Source: Candidatus Aminicenantota bacterium (GTDB taxonomy: Bacteria > Acidobacteriota > Aminicenantia > UBA2199). From it: a DNA stretch of 44,306 bases. Shown piece by piece: positions 1 through 7,471 of the stretch. The stretch covers positions 1 to 44,306 of the forward strand of contig WVZO01000491.1 of the NCBI GenBank assembly GCA_011772425.1. Reading direction: 5' to 3'. The position numbers and the translations under genes are program-made. Below the pieces are notes generated by a model. That model ran no database searches. It was given only the letters and a program-made list of their open reading frames with translations, and was not told the DNA's origin. Numbering within the stretch: position 1 is the stretch's first letter; each line of letters starts with the position of its first letter.

Positions 1-1425
1 GAGTGGGACGCAGCCACGGGTGAATGTCTCCGCACCCTGGAAGGGCATACAGAGGATGTAAGAAGCGCGATTTACAGCCCGGCAGGGGATAAAATCGTGT
101 CCGCATCTGCTGATCACACCGTCAAAGAGTGGGACGCAGCCGCGGGTGAATGTCTCCGCACCTTGCAAGGACATATGGAGTGGGTAAACAGCGCGGTGTA
201 CAGCCCTGCAGGGGATAAAATCGTGTCCGCGTCTGATGATCATACCGTCAAAGAGTGGGACGTAGCCACGGGTGAATGTCTGCGCACCCTGGAAGGGCAT
301 ACAGGGGATGTAAACAGTGCGGTGTACAGCCCGGTAGGGGATAAAATCGTGTCCGCGTCTGATGATCACACCGTCAAAGAATGGGACGTTGCCACGGGTG
401 AATGTCTGTGCACCCTGGAAGAGCATACGCATTGGGTAAGCAGTGCGGTGTACAGCCCGGCGGGGGATAAAATACTGTCTGCATCCTGGGATCACACCGT
501 CAAAGAGTGGGACGCAGCCACGGGTGAATGTCTCCGCACCCTGGAAGGGCATACCAATGATGTATTTAGCGCGGTTTACAGCCCAGCAGGGGATAAAATA
601 CTTTCCGTGTCTGTTGATCTCACCGTCAAAGAGTGGGACGCAGCCACGGGTGAATGTCTTCACACCCTGGAAGGGTATACTAATTATGTAACCAGCGCGG
701 TGTACAGCCCGGCAGGGGATAAAATCGTGTCCGCGTCCCGGGATCACACCGTCAAAGAGTGGGACGCAGCCACGGGTGAATGTCTCCGCACACTGGCAGG
801 GCATACGAATTGGGTAAACAGTGCGGTGTACAGCCCGTCAGGGGATAAAATCGTGTCCGCGTCCTGGGATAAAAACGTCAAAGAGTGGGACGCAGCCACT
901 GGTGAATGTCTCCGCACCCTGAAAGGGCATACCAATAATGTAGTTAGCGCGGTGTACAGCCCGTCAGGGGATAAAATACTGTCCGCGTCGCAGGATAACA
1001 CCGTCAAAGAGTGGGACGCTGCCACGGGTGAATGTCTCCGCACCCTGGAAGAGCATACCAAAATTGTATGGAGCGCGGTGTATAGCTCGGCAGGGGATAA
1101 AATCGTGTCCAGGTCTCAGGATGGAACCGTCAAAGAGTGGGACACTGCCACAGGGAAATGTCTTAAAACGTTTCGAATAGAGGATGACCCCGATCTGTTT
1201 GAATACCATTCCAAAAACATGTTAAATAGAGAATTACAAACGAGATTACAAACGAGTGACAATAAAATTTATCTTCCCACCTCCACCCGAAACAAAGAAA
1301 ACCGAATCCTCATTAATATACCGGGACTGTGGATACAGGGCTGCTCGTTTAAGAACCTGGAAAAAAACAGTCAATGGTCTGAAGAAGCGCTGAAAAAGAT
1401 GAAACAATACGGGGCACGTTTCTAG
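1..1425 (+). CDS. WD40-repeat protein, 5' end outside window
   Basis: The frame is open from the first base, so the N-terminus lies upstream of the window. From base 1 the protein is a head-to-tail series of 42-residue WD40 repeats with the signature EWDAATGECLRTLEGHT. The EWD codons recur every 126 bp (1, 127, 253 ... 1135), giving about nine full blades plus partial ones, enough for a complete beta-propeller. The repeats are nearly identical in DNA as well as protein, implying recent expansion or gene conversion. A tail of about 80 residues without repeats follows and contains IPGLWIQGCSF. WD40 propellers are protein-interaction scaffolds, often fused in bacteria to NTPase, TIR, caspase-like or kinase domains; the missing N-terminus would decide the role. 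No SD-linked internal start is convincing. Confidence 0.9.
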   Translation, partial: EWDAATGECLRTLEGHTEDVRSAIYSPAGDKIVSASADHTVKEWDAAAGECLRTLQGHMEWVNSAVYSPAGDKIVSASDDHTVKEWDVATGECLRTLEGHTGDVNSAVYSPVGDKIVSASDDHTVKEWDVATGECLCTLEEHTHWVSSAVYSPAGDKILSASWDHTVKEWDAATGECLRTLEGHTNDVFSAVYSPAGDKILSVSVDLTVKEWDAATGECLHTLEGYTNYVTSAVYSPAGDKIVSASRDHTVKEWDAATGECLRTLAGHTNWVNSAVYSPSGDKIVSASWDKNVKEWDAATGECLRTLKGHTNNVVSAVYSPSGDKILSASQDNTVKEWDAATGECLRTLEEHTKIVWSAVYSSAGDKIVSRSQDGTVKEWDTATGKCLKTFRIEDDPDLFEYHSKNMLNRELQTRLQTSDNKIYLPTSTRNKENRILINIPGLWIQGCSFKNLEKNSQWSEEALKKMKQYGARF

Positions 1426-1519
1426 AAGTTAACCGCGAATATACGCGAAGGGACGCGAATAAGAAAAACAAAACATCTCAGGCCGGAAAATAAATGATTA
1501 CAAACATTTCATAAAAGAA

Positions 1520-1548
1520 TTGAATTTAATCCTATTTTAGGTTATTAT
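1520..1548 (+). promoter_or_regulatory. Promoter of toxin-antitoxin pair
   Basis: TTGAAT (1520-1525), 17-bp spacer, TATTAT (1543-1548). It lies upstream of an AGGAGGT Shine-Dalgarno and the ATG at 1585. The preceding stretch (1431-1460) is a degenerate CGCGAA-rich tandem. Confidence 0.6.
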
Positions 1549-1584
1549 TATAACATGAAAAAACAGGTATAGGAGGTAATATAT

Positions 1585-1785
1585 ATGAAAACCATTCAAA
1601 CATCGGTAGAGATACCTGAACAGCTTTATAAAATGGCATGTGTTCTTGTGAAGGAAGGATGGTTCCGGGATGAAAAAGACATTTTTTCTGAGGCGATCCG
1701 CCGTTTTTTAGAATCTCACCGAGTTGAACTGATGGAAAAATATATTCTCGATGATGTGGAATGGGGCCTTAGGGGGAATGACTGA
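1585..1785 (+). CDS. Antitoxin, probable ribbon-helix-helix protein
   Basis: A 66-residue protein of the size and pattern of CopG/RHH-type antitoxins: a short N-terminal strand (KTIQTSVEIPEQLY) followed by two helices (LVKEGWFRDEKDIFSEAIRRFLESH). In known systems such proteins bind operator DNA as dimers through the strand and neutralise the toxin with their C-terminus. A strong AGGAGGT lies 7 bp before the ATG, and a sigma-70-like promoter sits just upstream. Its last 8 bases overlap the start of the PIN-domain gene, the translationally coupled layout usual for type II toxin-antitoxin pairs. Antitoxin function is inferred from size, fold pattern and neighbour; no family-specific motif is visible. 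Confidence 0.75.
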   Translation: MKTIQTSVEIPEQLYKMACVLVKEGWFRDEKDIFSEAIRRFLESHRVELMEKYILDDVEWGLRGND

Positions 1786-2293
1786 TAGGATTATTAAAGT
1801 AGTATTTGATGCAGGTCCTATTATACATCTTGATGAACTCGATTGCCTTGACCTGCTTTGCGAATTCCAGGAAATCCTCCTGGCTGAAACCGTTTGGAAT
1901 GAAATAAACCGGTATCGTCCACTCGCTTTACAAAGATCAGGGTTATCTATAATACGCTGTCCCCAACAATATCCTGGTGATGAGCAACTTCGTACAATGT
2001 GCCGGGCTTTTTCCCTCGATTCCGGCGAAATAGGAGCATTGGCCATTATGGAAGACAATCCAGGGGCTGTGTTTTTTACAGATGATACCGCTGCACGCCT
2101 GGTTGCCGAGCAAATGAGATTCAAAGTTCATGGAACAATCGGTATACTTATAAGATCTATAAGACAGGGCCAAATGAAACCTGAACAAGTTTTAAGTATT
2201 CTAAGGGAGATACCACTGAAGAGTACCCTGCATATAAAATCTTCCTTATTAGAAAAAGTTATACAAAGAATAGAAAATCAGTTTCACCTCTAA
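1778..2293 (+). CDS. PIN-domain toxin (DUF3368/COG2405-like)
   Basis: About 171 residues. PIN nucleases cleave RNA with a cluster of acidic residues. Visible here are the N-terminal DAGPIIHLDEL, the central LDSGEIGALAIMED and the late FTDDTAAR, matching the D, E and D/D positions of the DUF3368 branch of PIN proteins. The likely start is the ATG at 1778, which overlaps the antitoxin stop (ATGACTGA); an earlier in-frame ATG at 1751 would add nine unconserved residues. The reading frame is intact, unlike the two other PIN genes in this window (near 22.6 and 31.9 kb). It is probably co-transcribed with, and inhibited by, the RHH protein before it. Confidence 0.85.
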   Translation: MTDRIIKVVFDAGPIIHLDELDCLDLLCEFQEILLAETVWNEINRYRPLALQRSGLSIIRCPQQYPGDEQLRTMCRAFSLDSGEIGALAIMEDNPGAVFFTDDTAARLVAEQMRFKVHGTIGILIRSIRQGQMKPEQVLSILREIPLKSTLHIKSSLLEKVIQRIENQFHL

Positions 2294-2309
2294 TACCTGG
2301 CCGAACTTT

Positions 2310-2396
2310 ATGGTTGACGATCTTGCATGTCCCTTAACCTTACAGGGCTGCTCGTTTAGACAAAATAGGAGAATTAGGTATTACCTAATGAATTAG
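2310..2396 (+). pseudogene. Possible C-terminal remnant of a WD40-type gene
   Basis: A short open frame containing LTLQGCSF. Eighteen bases (2341-2358) are identical to 1334-1351, where the WD40 protein encodes WIQGCSF in the same frame. This suggests the worn-out end of a second, related gene. No other similarity is visible on either side, so it is tentative. Confidence 0.3.
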
Positions 2397-2412
2397 GTAA
2401 TGAATTAGGTAA
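2371..2412 (+). repeat. ATGAATTAGGTA short tandem repeat with palindrome
   Basis: The 12-mer ATGAATTAGGTA is repeated (2389-2412), preceded by a perfect palindrome ATTAGGTATTACCTAAT (2373-2389). It lies between the convergent PIN and SPFH genes. No function is evident. Confidence 0.6.
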
Positions 2413-2466
2413 TATCATTCAAAACGCTTTTAAAAAAGGAACAGGCACGAAGAACTTGTATTTTGG

Positions 2467-2535
2467 CCGCATATGAAAAGTTTTGTGGGGGTCCAGGGGG
2501 CGGTTTTTCAAAAGAGCCCCCTGGTCGCCGAAGGC
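2467..2535 (-). repeat. CCAGGGG hairpin repeat, copy 1 (3' of SPFH gene)
   Basis: The arms CCAGGGGGC (2493-2501) and GCCCCCTGG (2516-2524) form a 9-bp stem extended by a T-run/A-run inner pairing. The flank CCGCATATGAAAAGTTTT matches copy 2 at 5461-5530 in inverse orientation. Relative to its upstream gene, each copy has the same orientation and lies within 30 bp of the stop codon. It could terminate or stabilise the 3' end of the transcript; it lacks a classic trailing U-tract. Confidence 0.75.
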
Positions 2536-2539
2536 AAAA

Positions 2540-3664
2540 CTATTTGGGCGGAGGTGGTGGTGGCGGTCCGGGGGGAGTTGGTGCGAATAAAGCGGCCACT
2601 TCCGGGACCTCCCGGGCTTTGGCCCATGCGGCCATTCCCTGCTTCCAGACAAAGTTATCGGAGGTCACAACTTGCTGTTGAATCATCTGTCTCAGCACTA
2701 CTTCGGTATAGGGCCCGGCTTGTTGGCCGTTGATTACCACATAATACTGCACAGTCCCCGGCAGGGGAGGTGGAGCACCGGGGCCGCCGGTGGCTTGCGG
2801 GGCTTGCCGCTGCTGAAACATCCCTGCCATCTGGTTGGCCATGGCAAATCCCATACCCAGGCCGATGCCTTCTCCAGCGGTTCCACCGGGATTCACGGCT
2901 GCCTGTTCCAATGCATTGGCCGCCTGGTACTGCATGTAGTTGTCCAGGTTGCCAATGACACCCATGCTGCTTCGCTTATCAATAGCTTCTTCTACTTCCG
3001 GCGGGAAGGAAATATTCTCCACCAGGAACTTGGTCAGCTCAAAACCGTATTCCTCGAATTCATGCCCAATCTTCTCATGAATTAATTTTGACAATTCATC
3101 GTACTGGGTTGACATATCAACGGCAGGTATTTTACTTTCCGCCATGGTATCGGAAAACCGGGTAACAATAATATTTCTTAATTGATCAGTGATTTCATCG
3201 GTGGTAAAATGAGCGTCTGTTCCGGCGATTTCTTTGATTACTTTTACCGGGTCTTTGATGCGCAGCGCATAGTTGCCGAAGGCTCGCAAACGGATGGGGC
3301 CGAATTCCGGGTCTCGAAGCATGACCGGATTTTTGGTTCCCCACTTCCGGTCGGTAAAATTCTTGGTATTGGCAAAATAAACTTCTGCTTTAAAAGGACT
3401 GTTAAACGCGTATTTCCAACCCTTTAATGTGGCCAGGATGGGAAGGTTTTTGGTTTCCAGGGTATAGGTACCCGGTTGAAACACATCTGCCACCTGGCCT
3501 TCACTGACAAAAACCGCTGCCTGGGATTCCCTCACTACCAGTTTGGCCCTGTTTTTTATTTCGTTATGATAGCGCTCAAACCGATGAAGCATGGTTTCGT
3601 TCGAGGGATCCAGCCACTCGATAATATCTATGAATTCTGCTCTTAGTTTCTGAAAAATACCCAC
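2540..3664 (-). CDS. SPFH/Band-7 protein with C-terminal GYF_2 domain
   Basis: 374 residues. Residues about 1-250 are an SPFH (stomatin/prohibitin) domain of the COG4260 'virion core protein'/YdjI type (FVSEGQVADVFQPGTYTLET, then MLRDPEFGPIRLRAFGNYAL). Then comes a Gly/Met/Gln-rich linker (about 255-300) and a GYF_2/DUF4339 module (YYVVINGQQAGPYTE ... WKQGMAAWAKA). The end is a poly-proline tail. SPFH proteins form membrane-associated oligomeric scaffolds; this branch usually lacks a clear TM helix, as here. GYF_2 modules often sit on membrane-stress proteins and may bind proline-rich partners, and the protein's own tail could serve. The start is GTG at 3664, chosen because AAGGAGGT lies 6 bp upstream; the nearer ATG is out of frame. 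Its stop codon abuts the hairpin repeat. Confidence 0.9.
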   Translation of the reverse strand: MGIFQKLRAEFIDIIEWLDPSNETMLHRFERYHNEIKNRAKLVVRESQAAVFVSEGQVADVFQPGTYTLETKNLPILATLKGWKYAFNSPFKAEVYFANTKNFTDRKWGTKNPVMLRDPEFGPIRLRAFGNYALRIKDPVKVIKEIAGTDAHFTTDEITDQLRNIIVTRFSDTMAESKIPAVDMSTQYDELSKLIHEKIGHEFEEYGFELTKFLVENISFPPEVEEAIDKRSSMGVIGNLDNYMQYQAANALEQAAVNPGGTAGEGIGLGMGFAMANQMAGMFQQRQAPQATGGPGAPPPLPGTVQYYVVINGQQAGPYTEVVLRQMIQQQVVTSDNFVWKQGMAAWAKAREVPEVAALFAPTPPGPPPPPPPK

Positions 3665-3707
3665 TTCATACCTCCTTTTTAAATCTTAAACGCTTCCTGT
3701 TTTTGTT

Positions 3708-3737
3708 ATTATAGCCCAACCCAAAGAGAGAAGTCAA
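3708..3737 (-). promoter_or_regulatory. Promoter of SPFH gene
   Basis: Reading the minus strand: TTGACT (3737-3732), 18-bp spacer, TATAAT (3713-3708), followed about 45 bp later by AAGGAGGT and the GTG start. Confidence 0.6.
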
Positions 3738-3834
3738 ATAAAAAAACAAAAACAAAATAGACCACCGGCCTCACCCAACAAGATTATTTTTTATAAATTT
3801 TTCATAAAGGGTGGAAAAAAACATTTCAATCCGT

Positions 3835-3840
3835 TATAAT
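3835..3840 (+). promoter_or_regulatory. Putative -10 box of CARDB gene
   Basis: TATAAT with only a weak -35 match (TGGAAA at 3812-3817, 17-bp spacer). It would give a leader of about 125 nt before the ATG at 3972. Confidence 0.4.
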
Positions 3841-3971
3841 ACAAATTGAATGGCGAAATTCAAACGGCAAACCAGAAACAATATTGCCACAAGGGCTCAA
3901 GAAATACGCAGCAAAAATAACACGTTAAAATTTCGTGCCTTGGTGTCGTTGTGGCTAAAAAGGAGAGGCCC

Positions 3972-5432
3972 ATGAAAAAATCAATCCTAACGATGGTGTT
4001 TGTCCTGGTGTTTGGCTGCACTATTTTTTTATCGACAACCGCAGTTACTGCGCAGGACTGCATCAAACTATTAAAAATCCAGGAACCCACAGGTTCTAAA
4101 GCAAAAAACCGCTTACTCTTCAATGTAGAGCAGTTAAAAGCAATTATGGACGCCATGAATCTGAAGGATGTTTCTGCCAATATTGAGCTGGTAGACGATA
4201 CGGAAAATGTACTGGCTACCCTGGCAAAAATCAAAAGTGGAACCATTAAATGGAGTCATAAAATTGTTGGCGGAACCTCGATGCTGGTAAAATTAAAAAG
4301 CGAGCCTTACCAATTTCTCCTGGCCAAAGTTAAAGAGAAATCCAAAAATCCCGGTGTGCGAATTCTTGCCAGTGAAGTTTCAAAAGCAGGAAGGACGGAA
4401 ACCAAGGTAACTATCAGCAGTTGTAATGTCACGTTTGCGGAATTTGCCGACCTGGTGGTGATCATGAAATACCCTTTCAACGCCTCACCCGGTCAAACAC
4501 TGGGTAAAGATGTTTCCCTTACCATTGAAAATAAAGGAACCGTACCGGCTGAGAATTTTGATGTTCAAATGGTGCTTTCCAGCGACACTAATGTCCCTGT
4601 GGAACCGGTCACTTATTCGGAAGAATTCAAAGATAATACCTTGCTGGAACAAGGAAAAGAAACAGTGGCGGCTCTTCAACCAGGAGAACATATAACCCTG
4701 AGTTTCAAGGGTTCTCTGAAAGTCCCGCCGGGAACGACGCCCGGGAGATACTACCTGGGAGCTGTGGTGGATGCCGGGGACAAAATCAAAGAATTGAACG
4801 AAAAGAACAATATTGATACCCGGTTATTTATGGTTTCACTGCCGGAACCTAAACGCGTGATATTGGAACTGCCGGACACGCAGCTCGTTTATGAACCGAC
4901 AAAATTCGGACTTAACATTGTAAGCCATGGTTTTCTCCTCTCCAACGGAGCAGACTGGAGAAAATGTAATATCAGGCCCTATGTGTTCCAAATCAAACAT
5001 GCAGCCTGGGAGGATCTCCATTGGGAAATCAATACATTGGAACGGGGAGTATGGCAGATAACCGGGGCCAAATACTGCAAAACCGGTGGAAAAGCCCGGG
5101 AAGTAAAACTGAAAATGAATATAAAGGGAGGCTCCAGGGCTGTCCCACCTACACGGGTAATCTTAGGACTAATAGACGCTCGCCTGGAGTATGAACCTAC
5201 AGCCCAAAAATTCAGGATTTTAACCAACGAGAATCAAATCCAATATATTCCTTACTGGCAAGTCATCAAACTTAAATCCCACCTCTATCATATCAGGTTT
5301 AGACTGTGGACCGAGGGTTTTTGGGAATTGGATGTATTTAAAAAACAGCTGCGAAAGATCACAGGAGGTAAAATCGGGCAAGAAGGTGGAACCGCTGAAC
5401 CCCTTGATATAACCCTTAAAGTGGAACAATAG
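3972..5432 (+). CDS. Secreted protein with CARDB domain and duplicated C-terminal module
   Basis: About 486 residues. An N-terminal signal peptide (MKKSILTMVFVLVFGCTIFL ... AQD) marks export; the cysteine within it is not followed by an obvious lipobox. The ATG at 3972 is preferred over 3951 because AGGAG lies 8 bp upstream and it places lysines directly before the hydrophobic core. Residues about 165-285 form a CARDB-type adhesion beta-sandwich (PGQTLGKDVSLTIENKGTVP ... ELNEKNN). Two copies of a module of about 93 residues follow, each starting RVIL.L.D..L.YEPT and ending GG..REVKLK/EPLDITLK; these are an internal duplication I cannot assign. It probably acts at the cell surface or periplasm. 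A copy of the CCAGGGG hairpin repeat follows the stop. Confidence 0.8.
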   Translation: MKKSILTMVFVLVFGCTIFLSTTAVTAQDCIKLLKIQEPTGSKAKNRLLFNVEQLKAIMDAMNLKDVSANIELVDDTENVLATLAKIKSGTIKWSHKIVGGTSMLVKLKSEPYQFLLAKVKEKSKNPGVRILASEVSKAGRTETKVTISSCNVTFAEFADLVVIMKYPFNASPGQTLGKDVSLTIENKGTVPAENFDVQMVLSSDTNVPVEPVTYSEEFKDNTLLEQGKETVAALQPGEHITLSFKGSLKVPPGTTPGRYYLGAVVDAGDKIKELNEKNNIDTRLFMVSLPEPKRVILELPDTQLVYEPTKFGLNIVSHGFLLSNGADWRKCNIRPYVFQIKHAAWEDLHWEINTLERGVWQITGAKYCKTGGKAREVKLKMNIKGGSRAVPPTRVILGLIDARLEYEPTAQKFRILTNENQIQYIPYWQVIKLKSHLYHIRFRLWTEGFWELDVFKKQLRKITGGKIGQEGGTAEPLDITLKVEQ

Positions 5433-5460
5433 TTTAGTATCCAAATCCACCGCCATCTAT

Positions 5461-5530
5461 GCCTCCGGCGGCCAGGGGCTCTTTTTAGTAAAAACCGCCC
5501 CTGGACCCCGCAAAAACTTTTCATATGCGG
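5461..5530 (+). repeat. CCAGGGG hairpin repeat, copy 2 (3' of CARDB gene)
   Basis: CCAGGGGC (5472-5479) pairs with GCCCCTGG (5497-5504), and the inner TTTTT/AAAAA extends the stem to a 3-nt loop. The trailing CAAAAACTTTTCATATGCGG matches copy 1. Orientation and distance to the upstream stop are the same as for the copy behind the SPFH gene, which suggests a 3'-end role. Confidence 0.75.
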
Positions 5531-5593
5531 ACAGTCATTGTACGTTGTTTCTTTACATTTTGCCCCATTGTAATCATTTTTAGAGGTAAGTTC

Positions 5594-5733
5594 AAGGCTT
5601 CCCCAGACGTTCGAAACAACGATCACTTTAAGACCATATACAATTTAGAAAGTGGTAACCAAATTGGTTGGTTCTGGTAAGGAAGCCTTCAAGATGGCCC
5701 GAAGGGCCTGCTTAGGCTCCCCCCGCCGGGGGG
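5594..5733 (+). other. Cluster of hairpins upstream of uppS
   Basis: This gene-free stretch holds AAGGCTTCC (5594-5602) complementary to GGAAGCCTT (5681-5689), then GGCCC-gaa-GGGCC (5696-5708), then CCCCCC-gcc-GGGGGG (5719-5733). Three consecutive GC-rich helices suggest a structured RNA or terminator-like element. I recognise no riboswitch or known ncRNA class. Confidence 0.4.
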
Positions 5734-5773
5734 TTCGTGGCAAAAAATAAAAGGTGAATTCAGGCTGCCTTGC

Positions 5774-5802
5774 TTGACAAAGGGTGAGATTAAAACTATA
5801 AT
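5774..5802 (+). promoter_or_regulatory. Consensus promoter of uppS operon
   Basis: TTGACA (5774-5779), exactly 17 bp, TATAAT (5797-5802): a perfect sigma-70-type promoter. The usual +1 (7 nt after the -10 box) is 5809, the A of the uppS ATG, so the transcript may be leaderless. Confidence 0.8.
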
Positions 5803-5808
5803 TCCAAA

Positions 5809-6567
5809 ATGTTAACAACGTTCAGCGATATAATAAAAGAAGGAACAGAAGAATACCAGTTGGCCCAACAGGTTAATCCGCAAAAAATCCCGGTTCACCT
5901 GGCGGTTATTATGGATGGTAACGGCAGATGGGCAAAAAAGCATGGATTAAAACGGGAAGAAGGCCATAAAGTGGGGGCGGAATCCGCCAGGGCAATAACA
6001 GAATACAGCTTGAGAACCGGGATCAAATATTTAACCCTTTTTGCTTTCTCCAGTGAAAATTGGAAACGACCTATAAGTGAAATCAATACCCTCATGAATA
6101 TGCTGTATGAAAAACTGGTAGAGCAGAAAGACCTGCTCATTGAAAATGATATCAGATTACAAATTGTGGGAGATATTGAACGGTTACCCGGAAAGCTGAA
6201 GAAAAAATTAATAGAAACCATAGAATTGTCAAAATCCCACCGAACCATGCAGGTGAACCTGGCATTGAACTATGGTGCCCGAATGGAAATCATCCATGCA
6301 GTCAAACGAATCGTGGAAGATAAAATCTCTTCAAAGAAAATAGATGAAGCCCTATTCCAGGAGTACCTGTACACCTCTGGCAGCCCGGACCCGGATTTAT
6401 TGGTACGAACATCCGGTGAACTGCGGATTTCAAATTTTTTATTGTACCAGATTGCCTACTCGGAATTGTATTTTACTCCTACCCTGTGGCCGGATTTTCG
6501 CTTAAAAGAATTTTTAAAAGCATTAATCGATTTTCAACATCGAGAAAGGAGATTTGGGAAAATATGA
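5809..6567 (+). CDS. uppS: Isoprenyl transferase (undecaprenyl diphosphate synthase)
   Basis: 252 residues. It condenses isopentenyl diphosphate onto farnesyl diphosphate in cis to give the C55 lipid carrier for peptidoglycan and polysaccharide precursors (cytosolic, membrane-associated). The family signatures are present: AVIMDGNGRWAKKHGL with the catalytic Asp, LTLFAFSSENWKRP, NLALNYGAR, and the C-terminal RTSGELRISNFLLYQ with YFTPTLWPDF. The ATG at 5809 sits on the predicted transcription start with no room for a Shine-Dalgarno; it gives an extra N-terminal stretch of about 28 residues. An alternative TTG near 5857, with a weak AAGGAA upstream, would give the more usual length. It overlaps cdsA by ATGA, indicating coupled translation, and begins the envelope-lipid cluster. 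Confidence 0.95.
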   Translation: MLTTFSDIIKEGTEEYQLAQQVNPQKIPVHLAVIMDGNGRWAKKHGLKREEGHKVGAESARAITEYSLRTGIKYLTLFAFSSENWKRPISEINTLMNMLYEKLVEQKDLLIENDIRLQIVGDIERLPGKLKKKLIETIELSKSHRTMQVNLALNYGARMEIIHAVKRIVEDKISSKKIDEALFQEYLYTSGSPDPDLLVRTSGELRISNFLLYQIAYSELYFTPTLWPDFRLKEFLKALIDFQHRERRFGKI

Positions 6568-7373
6568 AAGAATTTATCGTTCGAACCATCACCGCCTTTT
6601 TTATCATCATTTTCGCCTATGGAATCATTAAATATGTTCCTCCTGTCTACTTCTCTGCTGTATTGTTTTTATTAATAAGCACAGCAGCAATTGAGCTGGT
6701 GAAGTTAAGTAAACCGGCAGTTCATTCGTCGGTGGTCATGTTTTTGAGTGGAATTACTATTGCTCTTTCCTTTACCTTCGGACAACCGGACTTGCCGTTG
6801 GCTGTTTTTATAATCGTCATTCTAACCGGCGTGTTCTTTTTGTTATTTATTAAGCAAAAAGAAAATTTATCTACCTTTGTCAGGGATATTGGCATTCATT
6901 TTACCGTGGTTTTCTATTTGTACTTCCCTCTTTATTATTTATTTAAACTCAAGGTACTGCATCCCAACTACCTGATTTTTCTTGTCTTTGTCATCGCCGT
7001 CGGGGATTCGGCAGCTTATTTCCTGGGGAGTGCGTTTGGGAAACATAAAATTTATCCGATTGCCTCTCCCAAGAAATCCCTGGAAGGTCTGTTGGCAGCG
7101 ATCATTTTCGCAGCGGCTGCCGGGTGGGCAGCCATTCGTTTGTTTCCTGTTCCTGGTGACGTTGACGTGAGTGATTGGCTGGTTGTGGTGACCGGCGGTA
7201 TCATCGGGCTTTTATCGCAAATATCCGATCCCATCGAATCCTTATTTAAACGGGCAGCCCAAAAAAAAGATTCCGGCTCCCTTCTGCCTGGACACGGCGG
7301 CCTGTTGGATCGCGTGGACAGCTACATCTTCTGTGCACCGGCTCTTTTCTATATCATCCTTTATTTCTGGTGA
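6564..7373 (+). CDS. cdsA: Phosphatidate cytidylyltransferase (CDP-DAG synthase)
   Basis: 269 residues, an integral membrane enzyme making CDP-diacylglycerol from phosphatidate and CTP, the branch point of phospholipid synthesis. About eight hydrophobic segments are visible. The CdsA signature is present as GDSAAYFLGSAFGKHK with ASPKKSLEG, and near the C-terminus ISDPIESLFKRAAQKKDSGS followed by LLPGHGGLLDRVDS. The start is the ATG at 6564 that overlaps the uppS stop (ATGA) with an AAGGAG about 14 bp upstream; a longer in-frame extension into uppS is spurious. The uppS-cdsA-dxr-rseP order is the widely conserved envelope cluster. Confidence 0.95.
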   Translation: MKEFIVRTITAFFIIIFAYGIIKYVPPVYFSAVLFLLISTAAIELVKLSKPAVHSSVVMFLSGITIALSFTFGQPDLPLAVFIIVILTGVFFLLFIKQKENLSTFVRDIGIHFTVVFYLYFPLYYLFKLKVLHPNYLIFLVFVIAVGDSAAYFLGSAFGKHKIYPIASPKKSLEGLLAAIIFAAAAGWAAIRLFPVPGDVDVSDWLVVVTGGIIGLLSQISDPIESLFKRAAQKKDSGSLLPGHGGLLDRVDSYIFCAPALFYIILYFW

Positions 7374-7428
7374 TAAAATCAAAATGAAAATGATGCCGCA
7401 AAACTTGAATTTAAACGAAAAATATATT

Positions 7429-7458
7429 AATCTGTGTATACCTGTGAAAATCTGTGGC
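7429..7458 (+). repeat. ATCTGTG degenerate tandem repeat
   Basis: Three spaced copies of ATCTGTG/CCTGTGAA between cdsA and dxr. The same family appears reversed as CCACAGATTACACAGATTACG at 12189-12216. It forms part of the sequence just before dxr. Confidence 0.55.
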
Positions 7459-7471
7459 AAAAAATAAAAAA

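Noticed and set aside
5687..5745. SRP, tmRNA or tRNA-like RNA in the hairpin cluster before uppS
   Set aside because: Short motifs (GGTTCG, GGAAGCC) occur but the conserved cores of these RNAs are missing.
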